Source: Selaginella moellendorffii
Lineage: Eukaryota > Streptophyta > Lycopodiopsida > Selaginellales > Selaginellaceae
Length of the DNA stretch: 64,000 bases
Assembly (NCBI RefSeq): GCF_000143415.4
Contig: NW_003314288.1
Coordinates: 1,613,504 to 1,677,503 of the forward strand
Direction: 5' to 3'
Of the stretch, positions 1-9,056 are shown piece by piece; position 1 is the stretch's first letter, and every line of letters starts with the position of its first letter. The position numbers and the translations under genes are program-made. The notes below the pieces were generated by a model. It saw nothing but the letters and a program-made list of their open reading frames with translations. It did no database searches and had not been told where the DNA came from.

Positions 1-24
1 AGACTGGAAAAAGTAAATGCTTAC

Positions 25-1794
25 CCGCTGCTTTCCAGTCCCGAAGAACATCACGCAGACGGAGCTTGGGACACGAGAACTTTGAACTGCCGCTGGTGGA
101 TACTTCACAACCTTTGCCGGCCAAAAGAGATCGGCTCTTTTTCCAGACTTTGCCCACACAATGACACCCTCCTCAAATTTCTCTGCTAGATGCTGAGCCA
201 TGATTGTTGCCACAGACATGTCGCTTGCATCACTGTCATAATCTTGGGCCTCCGGCTCGTCAAATTCTTGGTTTGTCGATAACAAGCAGTTCATCTTCTG
301 CGTCTTACGAGCTGATATCTCATCGTCTTCTGAGTCACTCTCCACGTCCTTTGCTCGCTTCACAGGCTGAGTAGATTTTGCATCCGCGCGTGCCTTCGTT
401 GGTTTCTTACACTTCGGGGTCATTTCCCGCTTGGCCGTCTTAGCTTCGTCTTTTGGCTTCTTCAAAGGCTCCACTACCGAATCTCGAAGCCACACTGGAC
501 GGGTTTGAGTCCTGCCTCTCTTCGTTTGAATAAGGGGACCTTCCGGTTCTTTGGAAACCGAAGACTCCACAGACTCTGCTTCCTGCTTCTTCCCACCTTT
601 CAGTTCCTCAGCGGCTTTGCTCGCCGCCGCTTCGGCTCGCTTCGACTGGAGTTTACCGGCAGCTCTGGTGCCAGGCACCTGCGCCCTTTTGTCGTCTTCA
701 GCGACTTTTTCCGCTACGCTTGAGCCTGTTGCTCTATGGACCGCACTTAGTAACAAATTCTCGGCCGCTGGATAATTGTTGATCAGCATCCGCGCTAGAA
801 CGCACTCCCTGCTCTCTACTCTCTGCCGCTTGCCATCCCTTGACGCCTCGCTATCAACTTTTGTAACACCGTCCGGAGAAGGAGCTTGGGTTGAAGGGAT
901 TCCACCAGTACACTTCCCTTTGCCGGGTATGAAATCCACCACCTTGCTCGCCTTGCTGCCGTCTTGATGGAAAATCAGAATTTTCGTCTTCCCCACCGGA
1001 TTCTCTAACGGGCACTGCTGATTGCTCACACAAACCGAGCCAGAGGACGCCTCCCTCGCCCTTTTCTTCCCTCTCGGCTTCGACAAACCACTCTGCGGTG
1101 TTGGAACCGTCACCATCCGAGTGCCCTCGAGGCAATTCATCCTCATGCGCTCCAGAGACATGGCACCAACACTGGTTCCATTCACCACTTGCTGCCTCGC
1201 CGCTACAGCCCCGGCACTCACGACGCCATTCAAAGCCTGCTTCACTGGGCCGGCTGGCCCCCGGGGAATTCCCGCATACCTGGGGTCCAATGGCAGCATC
1301 ATGGTATTTCGCGCCACATGAACAGTCTCCCCGACTCGGCCGTTTGGGCGGAAGAACACCGGCGTCCCTGGAATCCCCGGCCATGGCATCCCCGGAGCTG
1401 GAGCTGGAGCTAGAACCGGCTTGGAATGTAGCTTTTGCATACACTCGCTGATCTTATCGAGCATCGTCTGGGTCGTCATCCTTTGACACGCAGCTGGAAG
1501 AGGATAGGGAGGCAATTGGAACGCTGGAGTCCGCAGCGTCGGCGCTAATCCCTGCCCCGGATGTAGAACACCACTACTCGGCGCTGGTATCCCCTGTGAG
1601 ACGACACTAACACCACTACCCTGCGGTATCCCCTGTGAATTTCCCGGCTGGAATCCTGGCACCGCCCCTTGCTGTGCCATTCCCTGCTGAAATCCTGCCC
1701 CTAGAACCTGTTGTTGTTGCTGCTGCTGCTGCTGCTGCGCGTCCGGGGGTCGCCAGCATTCCGACGCCGGGGACGAGCAAAGCGCCGATGGCAT
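25..1794 (-). CDS. PWWP-like domain protein with KRGR motif (3' part outside window)
   Basis: An open frame of 590 codons runs from the ATG at 1794 to a splice donor (CGG|gtaagc) at 24/25. It never stops inside the window, so the gene continues leftwards. A Gln run (residues about 20-28) is followed by a Pro/Gly/Gln-rich, low-complexity region. A basic motif (TKRGRTQTRP then DSV and KK) sits near residue 420, followed by Lys-rich stretches. The last 45 residues resemble a PWWP domain: VIVWAKSG, FWPAKV, then VMFFG before the donor. PWWP domains bind methylated histone tails and DNA, so a nuclear chromatin role is inferred. The KRGR motif recurs in the next two genes. The only in-window acceptor would leave a 21-nt intron, so the true acceptor is probably outside. 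Confidence 0.72.
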
Positions 1795-2546
1795 CTCCAG
1801 CTTGAAAATCCCTGCGAATTCCTCCTCAGGCGCTGATCCAGACGCCCGATTCCATCATCCGAGGCGAGGAGAGACTTCGCGTCACGTCCAGAGGAAGAAC
1901 AATGGTTAGGGTTAGGGTTAGGGCTTTACGAAGCTCTTGGATCGATCGACCACGCACCTCGATCGCGCCGCTGCGCAATCGCCTCCGCTACGCCCCCAGC
2001 TCGCAGCAGCACGAACGCGCTCCCCGGACGCCCTAGCTCGCGAATTCCTGCTTATGGCCTATCTATCTAAATTTCTTTGTGGGGAAGACGATGGACGTTT
2101 GGCCACAGGATTCCCCAGCCCTGAGACCAATCCCGGACCGCCACGTGGCCTTTGAATCTGCGCGAGCCCGCGGGTTGCCGCCGTTCGTCGGATTTATTCC
2201 CCGGGAGTCTAGATCGACGGCCATGATTTGCACCAGCGCCCAGCCGTTCGATCGGCCATCCAACGGGCCTTGTCATGTGTGTGTTGCTTGTTGCAGTGGG
2301 ACGACGATGTCCTTGGCGATTGAGCCGAGCACCTGGATCGGCGATAGGTTTTCTCCTTGATCCGGCGCGGCAATCTCTCCATCCGGGGAGGGAATCGCAT
2401 CCAAAATATCCAGTGTACGTTCCCAAATCCAAATGCGCGGCGCAGGTCTAGGGTTCTTAGATAGCAGCCACATTGTCTAGCAGCAGATCGATGCGCTAGA
2501 GGAGGCCAGGGCAGGGAGGGCAGGGCTACTGCGATTCCCGGTGAGA
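1795..2546. promoter_or_regulatory. Shared 5' region between two divergent genes, with telomere-like repeats
   Basis: This 752-bp stretch separates two divergently transcribed genes and shows no convincing coding region. Three TTAGGG-type units lie at about 1905-1923, and a TAGGGTT telo-box-like element lies near 2447. On the minus strand the repeat reads CCCTAACCC, inside the likely 5' leader of the leftward gene. Short interstitial telomere motifs in plant promoters are known to accompany housekeeping genes. A two-codon upstream reading frame (ATG CGC TAG) occurs near 2490 ahead of the rightward gene. Confidence 0.4.
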
Positions 2547-4394
2547 ATGATGCAGAGTCGCGTGATCGCGCAGCAGGAGCAATACCAGCAGCAGCTATGG
2601 CGGCCTTCCGGCGAGCTGCTGCATCTCCTCACCGAGGGAAAGCGCCAGGCGGCCGATTTGGAGGAGCTCCACGGCGGCGGGCGCTATCAATCCAGCTCCA
2701 GTGCCGAGGAAGAAGCCATGGTTTCCAAGAGGCAAGCCCCCGCGGTGTGGAGGCCTCCCATTGGAATGAAGCCCAATTGCCCGCTAGCTCCGCCGGTGAT
2801 AGACGAGTGGCAACTGTGCAAACAAGAAGAACCCAGCGCTTTGCTTCTCGCTGGAGAGAAGAGGAGTGATGATAGCAGTGGCCAGCGAGTACAGGGAAAC
2901 CATTTCCACAATGGTGGGAGGGGCAGCCCAAGTGATCTTTCCAACTTAATGGGGTCACGGACGAATTCTTCTTCCGGCAATGCACATCATCTGGACAGTG
3001 AAAGGAACGATCTCTCCACGACGACGGACGAGGAACTCATGCCGGCTCCTAGAACGGCCTTTGCAGATCCCACCAAGCTTTTCCAAGCGAGTTCGTCGTC
3101 ACCATTTTCCAGCAGTGGAAGACGAGAGGAAGATAGTCAGGGTGGCAAACTTCCGTCACCTTTTATCAAGCAGCAGGCAGTGCCGCCGACTCCACTGTTT
3201 TCTGGGCTTGGGAGTGTGAGTTTTGGATCCGGTGCCGGATTCCTCAAGCCTCCAGCGACCAACGTTTTCGCTCACAGCCCTCCGTTGGCATTTGGAAGGA
3301 TTCTACGTAACTCTTCTGACGAAGAGCTGCCAAACCAGGACCAAGTTCCACCGCAAGTTTCGACCGTGAAGCATTTGAGCTCCACGAATTCGGCATCTGA
3401 GAAAGGGAGCTCTGACTCACAGACTGGGAAAACAGCCGTGGCCACTGAATCGAACGGAGGGTTCAAACCGAGTGGCCTGGCAGGCAAGAGCTTGGTACCG
3501 GAATCTCCAGCCAAAGCAGGGAAAAGCACTTCTGGCCGGAAACTGCGAACGAGACCTTTGGATCTTCTGATGAACGCACTTCAGGGTGATGCTCCGGCCA
3601 AGGCTACCAGGCTTGGGTCCAGGATATCCAATTCTGGAGCTCAGCTCAATACTTCATCGTCAGCGCGGGACGCCGGCGCTGGAGCTCAGGATGGTCCGGC
3701 TCAAACCGCCAACACTCGGAACTCATCGGCCTCGCGAGCTCCGAAACCGACGAGAAATTCGGCCAGGCAGGAAAGCTTACAAAAGCAGGAACAGGATCGT
3801 CAACAGCAACAAGAGCAGCAGCAGCAACGAAAGGGAGCGTTTTTCGTGCACACGGGTGTCTGGATTGTACAAAAGAAATCCTCCAGGCATACCAAGAGCG
3901 CGTTTAGGAAGAAAAGCTCGGAGGAGGAGCAGAACCAGATCGTTCCAGTCGCAAGCCATCGCCGGCAAGCTCCATCAAAGACCAGGAATGGACACCACCC
4001 TCAACAGGGGACGACGGTGGGGACGACGACGACGACGACAAGGCCAACGTCAACGAAAAAGCGATCTCTCACTGCGATCAGCACGCCACAGCAGCCGGAA
4101 CCAAAGCAGCCGAGGAGAAGCCAGTCGAAAGCTCGAAATGGCCACCAAGAACAAGCCGCTGCTCGAGCCGCGATCAAAGCTGGCCGTAAAGAGAGACGAG
4201 GCGATGACGAACAGGAAGAGCAAGGAGATGGAGAACAAGAGGAAGAAGAAGAAGAAGAGGACGAATCTCTCGTTGTCACGAAAGCTCCACTCGTTCGATC
4301 CAAGCGTGGAAGACCCCGAGCTTTACCGACGAGGCTACGAGACTCGGTGGTAGTAAACAAGGTGAAGAAGCCAACGAGGAAAGAAACCAAGTGA
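2547..4394 (+). CDS. Uncharacterised low-complexity basic/acidic protein with C-terminal KRGR motif
   Basis: Single-exon frame of 615 residues. I chose the ATG at 2547; an in-frame GTG lies two codons upstream. The protein is mostly Ser/Gln/Arg-rich and probably disordered. Recognisable landmarks are an FVH-(5)-VQK segment near residues 431-443, an acidic Glu run around residues 553-568, and a basic tail (VRSKRGRPRALPTRLRDSV) in the last 40 residues. The neighbouring convergent gene (4691-6778, minus) has the same three landmarks in the same order, so the two are probably paralogues in tail-to-tail orientation. I recognise no named domain. Nuclear localisation is inferred from the basic clusters. 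Confidence 0.65.
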   Translation: MMQSRVIAQQEQYQQQLWRPSGELLHLLTEGKRQAADLEELHGGGRYQSSSSAEEEAMVSKRQAPAVWRPPIGMKPNCPLAPPVIDEWQLCKQEEPSALLLAGEKRSDDSSGQRVQGNHFHNGGRGSPSDLSNLMGSRTNSSSGNAHHLDSERNDLSTTTDEELMPAPRTAFADPTKLFQASSSSPFSSSGRREEDSQGGKLPSPFIKQQAVPPTPLFSGLGSVSFGSGAGFLKPPATNVFAHSPPLAFGRILRNSSDEELPNQDQVPPQVSTVKHLSSTNSASEKGSSDSQTGKTAVATESNGGFKPSGLAGKSLVPESPAKAGKSTSGRKLRTRPLDLLMNALQGDAPAKATRLGSRISNSGAQLNTSSSARDAGAGAQDGPAQTANTRNSSASRAPKPTRNSARQESLQKQEQDRQQQQEQQQQRKGAFFVHTGVWIVQKKSSRHTKSAFRKKSSEEEQNQIVPVASHRRQAPSKTRNGHHPQQGTTVGTTTTTTRPTSTKKRSLTAISTPQQPEPKQPRRSQSKARNGHQEQAAARAAIKAGRKERRGDDEQEEQGDGEQEEEEEEEDESLVVTKAPLVRSKRGRPRALPTRLRDSVVVNKVKKPTRKETK

Positions 4395-4690
4395 ATTATA
4401 CCAAGCGAGAGAAACAAAAACATCGATCAAGAAGGAAGATTTGTGTATGGATCAGAGAAGCATTCCTTGCAAATGGTTTAAACTTGTATCTTTCAAATCT
4501 GTTGGTATGATCGCTACAAAAATTCCAAACGAGAAACAACGAAAGAGATGAGGAAGAAGAAGAAGTTTGATCTCTCCGGGCCTGTGGTGGTGGTGGCGTA
4601 GCTCCCTCCTCCTTCCCTGTACATGATTTCACGATTTCTACATACCACCTCTCTATCATCCGCGTGAAAATCCATCCATGCCATGGATCA

Positions 4691-6778
4691 CTACCTTGCT
4701 CCAAAGGGCTTGCTCTTCCTCCCTTTCTTCCAATTCCCCAGCACCGAGCCTTGGAACCGCAGCGGCAGATTCTGGCTTCTCCCACGCTTGGATCGAATCA
4801 GGGCACCACCAAATGCGTCCTCGCCACCACCATGATCTTGCACCTCCTCCTCCTCTTGCTCCTCCTCCTCCTCCTCCTCCTCCTCCACCACCACCACTGG
4901 CACCGGCGCCGCGGCCTCGAGGTGCTCTCCATGATCATCGCCATCGCCATCGCCCACGAGCTGGAGATGGCGGCGATGATCGAGAATCGTCGCGGACTCC
5001 CTCACCACTGTGCTCAGGTCCCTCTTTCTCTGATGAACCCCGGCGCCCTTCTTCGTCTTCGTCGTCGTCGTCGCCTTCTTCTTCTTCTTCGAATTCGCGA
5101 GCTCGCCAGCAGCAGCATTCCTCTTGACGCCCGGCCGATGCTCCTGGTGATCCTCATTCCGGGATTTCTTTCGGACCACACCGTACTCAAACGCATCCGC
5201 CATGAGGAGCTTGCGCGGCTGCTGCTGCTGCTGCTGCTCAATCCTGCGCTGCGACGCTCGCACCCCGGGCCTTTTGCTGGATCCCCAATCCGATCCCACC
5301 TCCAATTGCATCGCCACCTTGCCCGGCCGCGGGCACCTCCGCACGACCCTCTTCTGCACAAACGGGATCTCGCCATGCACGAACTTCGCCTTCCTCCAGA
5401 TCCTCCTCCCCAATTCATCCACCTTCTCCTCGTCGCTGGAGATCTCCACCATCTCCACACTGCAATCCTCTGCTGGTGGTGGCGACGACGACGCCTGAAT
5501 GGCAGCCTCCGCCAGCACGTCCAGCGCCTCGGACATCGCCTCCGCAGGGTTTGGATCATCCATCTCGTCGCCCACGCCCTCCAATTCCAACTTCCCTGCC
5601 AGGGCCTGATCGCCCGACCTAGCTCTCGCATCCCCCGAGAACTTCTCCTCCATCACCTTCTTCCTCTTGCTCTTCCTCGCCAAATGCTGATGCTCCTCCC
5701 CCTGCCCAAGCTCCTGATCCAACCCATTGCCACTGTCGGAGCTCTCCACGCCGCAAGTTGTCACCTGGGAGATAGCCACCTCACCCGACGAAGAACAGCC
5801 ATCCACCTTCTTCGCGATACCGCCCTGCCGATCAATTCCCATCGCGCCGGCGCTCTGATCCTCTTCCTTCTCCTCCTCCTTGCTCTTCTTAACCCCAGAA
5901 GGATCCGCCCTTGGATGACGATCTTGCGAATGCCCAACACCCGATCTGCCCGAAAAACCGCAAACCTGGATCGCGCTCTCCTGCCCCTGCCTGTACTGAT
6001 CCCGATCCTCCGGAACCATCGACCTTGCCAAAACGGCTCCCCCGACTTTGGCTTTGATCGCCATCGCCCTTTGATTGGAGCTGGGCACCGAGACCATCGT
6101 CGACACCGTCGTGGCGCTCGGTTTGGCCTCCTCCAGATCGTCGCGATCGTCGCAAGGAACAAAATGCCTGCAGCCCAAGTGAGCGTAGTCCATACTCTCG
6201 CGGTACCTCTTGCTGCCCAGGTTGATATCCGCGACGTAGGATGGCAGCACCGCGGTGACACCGCGGTGGACGCGCGGTACCACCGCGGCGGCGGGGTGAC
6301 GCACCACTGCGTTTACCGGGTTGCGAGGCACGGTAACGCCGGTGGGACGAGGATCTTGGATCACCACTGCCGCTGCTAGATTTCTGTGGTACTGCTTCGC
6401 TGCTGGTACCACCGTCGCTGCCACTGCCCCAGGATTGGAGATCGGTATGACCGGCTCTTGATCATCCCCGACCTGGCGGTGTTGCTGTGGACGATGATGA
6501 TCCACCACCATAGCCCGTCTTGCAGCCATCTTCCAAGAATTCATCCCATCGGCGGCGCTGGATTTGCTCCTCCCCGCCGATGGTTCCAAAAGCTCCTGCC
6601 GCTGCTGCGATTCTTGATGAATCGCGGCGACCTCCTGCGATTGCGTCGGTTCTTGGATGATCGACGAAGGATGCTTGTCGAATTGGACCTTCTCCGCCCG
6701 CCTTGCCATTGCTCTCCGGAATGCCAATTTCTCCTCGCACACATCCTCGCTGCAGCAGTAGTAGCGATCCGCGGCCAT
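4691..6778 (-). CDS. Uncharacterised low-complexity protein, probable paralogue of the 2547-4394 gene
   Basis: Open frame of 695 residues from the ATG at 6778; the frame stays open a few codons further but only with a TTG. An N-terminal Cys-containing stretch (YYCCSEDVCEEK) is followed by long Gln/Ala/Arg-rich regions. Then come FVH-(5)-VQK near residues 464-476, an 'RRCPRPGKV' segment, a Glu-rich run, and the C-terminal RSKRGRSQNLPLRF...GSV...KK tail. These landmarks are shared with the convergent gene ending at 4394, 296 bp away. No known enzyme domain is visible. The CDS is very G+C-rich and produces long shadow frames on the other strand, which I discount. Function unknown; a nuclear protein is a guess. 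Confidence 0.62.
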   Translation of the reverse strand: MAADRYYCCSEDVCEEKLAFRRAMARRAEKVQFDKHPSSIIQEPTQSQEVAAIHQESQQRQELLEPSAGRSKSSAADGMNSWKMAARRAMVVDHHRPQQHRQVGDDQEPVIPISNPGAVAATVVPAAKQYHRNLAAAVVIQDPRPTGVTVPRNPVNAVVRHPAAAVVPRVHRGVTAVLPSYVADINLGSKRYRESMDYAHLGCRHFVPCDDRDDLEEAKPSATTVSTMVSVPSSNQRAMAIKAKVGGAVLARSMVPEDRDQYRQGQESAIQVCGFSGRSGVGHSQDRHPRADPSGVKKSKEEEKEEDQSAGAMGIDRQGGIAKKVDGCSSSGEVAISQVTTCGVESSDSGNGLDQELGQGEEHQHLARKSKRKKVMEEKFSGDARARSGDQALAGKLELEGVGDEMDDPNPAEAMSEALDVLAEAAIQASSSPPPAEDCSVEMVEISSDEEKVDELGRRIWRKAKFVHGEIPFVQKRVVRRCPRPGKVAMQLEVGSDWGSSKRPGVRASQRRIEQQQQQQPRKLLMADAFEYGVVRKKSRNEDHQEHRPGVKRNAAAGELANSKKKKKATTTTKTKKGAGVHQRKRDLSTVVRESATILDHRRHLQLVGDGDGDDHGEHLEAAAPVPVVVVEEEEEEEEEQEEEEVQDHGGGEDAFGGALIRSKRGRSQNLPLRFQGSVLGNWKKGRKSKPFGAR

Positions 6779-7577
6779 CGCCCTCTCGATCCCAAATTGC
6801 AAAGCCTCCCTTGCCAGAATATTTCGGCTGTGCGTGCCTTGCCGCTGGTCTTGGCCCTGGGAATCCGACTCGATCCTACAATCCGCCCGAGGAATGCATC
6901 ACCCGGCGATGCACGGCCGGGCAAGAAAGATCGATCCGCGCAAAGATCCCGATGGCGAATCCCAAGCCCTGGGGAAGAAATGGTTTCCCTGGCAACCAGA
7001 TTTTCTTTGGGATCTTTCAATGCAGCTTGGAGCGCCGATGGAGACGAGGAGCGCTGGCGGATGAATCTGAATCCACCATACCTGCGACGAGCAAACTATC
7101 CGGATTGGCAAATGAGCGCCGCGGCTCCCTCAATCGTCCGCAAGACGATTCTAAACCCTCGCCATAGCCAGGGCACGCCACCGCGCGACGCCCTTGCAAG
7201 CCCCTTGCCCTCGCTGCTTTGCTTCCTTCGCAAAACTCTTCTTTCTCCTCTTGTGGTGTCTTCCTTTGTTCTGGGTGTTGCGTTGTGCATTTTTGCTAGA
7301 GCAGGGAATGTCGTGGCCGTTGGATGGGGGCGAATCGGACGGCGCGATCCGGCACGTCGCCGCGGCCCGTCATGCATTTCTTTTGGCGCATCCCGGCCGC
7401 TCAATCCACAAATCCTGCAGCTGGCGGAGGTCCACGTGGTCACACTCTCGTCCGTCGATGCCGAGAAGATTGATGAGACCGTCCGATGTTTGTAACCATC
7501 TCGCGCCAACAAAAAGTCAACGTGTCCAAGCGCAGACCGTTGGATTTCAACAATCTACGGCCGGAGCAAGCAGATGT
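6779..7577. other. Intergenic: 5' leader/promoter of the leftward 695-aa gene
   Basis: About 800 bp without a supported gene. Overlapping short frames occur on both strands because the DNA is G+C-rich, but none shows a domain. The right end should contain the 3' UTR of the SDR gene (stop at 7578) and the left part the 5' leader of the gene starting at 6778. Confidence 0.4.
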
Positions 7578-8968
7578 TTACACAGTCACAGCGGAGTGAA
7601 GCTTCATGAATTCCTCGAAGCTTTTGTATCTGGGCTGCCAGTGGAGTTCTTCGCGAGTTTTGGATCCATCCATCTTCTTGCCCAGAGGTCCATCAGATCC
7701 TTGACAGCACAAGAAGAACTCGATCAGCAAAATCGGAAGAACAAGCAGCTGAATCGATCGTATCGTACCAGTGAAAGTGGTCTTGCACTCTTGGTTCTTA
7801 GACACCACGTCCATGATCTCTTGCCTGTTTCAAAGGAATTCCAGAGCGAATTCTCGTAAAAGCTTCACGAAAAATCCCACCTTGACATTGGAGTGCCGTC
7901 GCAGCCCATGAAAACGCGACCACGGAAGTCCGTTCTTCGAAGTATGGCCACGCACAGAGTAGCAGCGTCCTAAAAACACACAGACAAAGTAAGAATACGA
8001 GAGAATGCGAAAGGAGAAAAGCTTGAAAGACGAGTGAAGGAAGAAACTAAGAATTTGAGAGCGAAAGGATACCTCATAGTGAATGAGATTGATGTAACAA
8101 TCCGGTCGCTCTTTTATAACCGGGAAAGTTCGCCAGTAAGCATGAGCGCCTCGATCAGCACTGTGGCGAGCTAAGTCAAGGCAACACAATCGAAAATCGC
8201 GAAGAACTTTGCGGGAAAGGATATGTAAAGTCCTGCCAATCTCACAACGTTCCCTCCGACTTTGAGAATCTCCTCCTCAGCAGCTAGAATCGTATCAGTC
8301 CTGGGACTTCTTCCTTTGGCAACTGTGGGAGTGGACTAACCGAAAAAAAAAAAAAATAGTGTTCTTAAGTTCATCCACTTCAAAAGAAATTTAGTTCTCT
8401 CACCTCCACGCACAAACCATTGTCGAAGCAATCGTAGACCGCGCTGCTAGAAGTGAAGAGCAACGATCCCTCGCCATTCCATCTCTCCGCAGCTCTCCTA
8501 TCATCCATCCCATCGCAAAGTCGAGAACAATTTCTTCCAAGAGGAAGGTCTTCTTTCTCCCAAGAACTTACCTCACTTCCAGCGCGTAATCTGTGTCGGG
8601 AGGAGCGCAAAACACCACGAAAGGGAAGCGCTCGGCCGTGGCGGCGTCCCTCACAACCGGCTCGATCCCGAGCGCGCGCAATGCGTCGTGTTCTTTGCTG
8701 GATCTCGTCTGCCCCACGATTCTAGCGCTACCCCGGTTTTCCTGGCGAGAACACACAAGATTTGGAGAAATTCTAGCGACAATTTCCACACCTCGCCCCA
8801 ATGCTTGGCAATCAATCGCCCCAGCCGCCCGGGCCCGACCACGAGCAAATCTTTGCTCATCGTTGCCCTAGTTACAAATCTAGGCTTCGCTGCTCTAGCC
8901 TGGAATTTTGCCGCTAGTCTTCGCGGGTACCAGGGCTCTGGCAGCAAAGGATTTGTCACAGACTCCAT
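7578..8968 (-). CDS. Plastid NAD(P)-binding Rossmann-fold protein (YeeZ-like extended SDR)
   Basis: Eight exons on the minus strand: 8968-8792, 8741-8572, 8497-8404, 8335-8225, 8162-8073, 7969-7881, 7824-7769, 7699-7578. They sum to 909 nt (302 residues plus stop). Residues 1-36 look like a transit peptide. The Rossmann glycine motif GPGRLG is at 45-50. An epimerase-like FTSSSAVYD follows, then RLAGLY, ADRGAHAYW, and a C-terminal GPLGKKM...SKTREELHWQPRY block typical of plant plastid SDR-like proteins of this family. Substrate unknown; NAD(P) binding is inferred. Intron 4 (8224-8163) begins ATATCCTTT and must end in AC to keep frame. Intron 5 (8072-7970) begins GTATCCTTT. Both are U12-type candidates, while the other introns look like ordinary short GT-AG ones. 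Confidence 0.82.
8163..8224 (-). other. AT-AC U12-type (minor spliceosome) intron
   Basis: This 62-nt intron starts ATATCCTTT, the exact U12 5' splice consensus, at 8224. It carries GCCTTGAC (8182-8175), close to the U12 branch-point consensus, with the presumed branch A at 8176. It ends CCAC at 8163, 13 nt downstream of that A. Splicing here joins CTT TAC to AGT GCT GAT in frame, giving AGLY-S-ADRGAH. Using the nearby CAG instead gives an immediate stop, and no GT donor restores the family sequence. Confidence 0.8.
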
Positions 8969-9056
8969 AGCTCCAGTAGGAAGGAAGAAAAAAAATATTT
9001 TTACATGAATGCTTTGTTTTATTTTTATTTTCTATCGGTTAAAGCGATACATTCTT

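Noticed and set aside
4664-6379. 571-residue plus-strand frame
   Set aside because: Leu/His/Arg-rich shadow of the minus-strand 695-aa gene; no domain and no splice logic.
8161-8166. CAG as 3' splice site for the 8224 intron (AT-AG)
   Set aside because: It shifts the frame to an immediate TGA; only the AC end keeps the conserved ADRGAH in frame.
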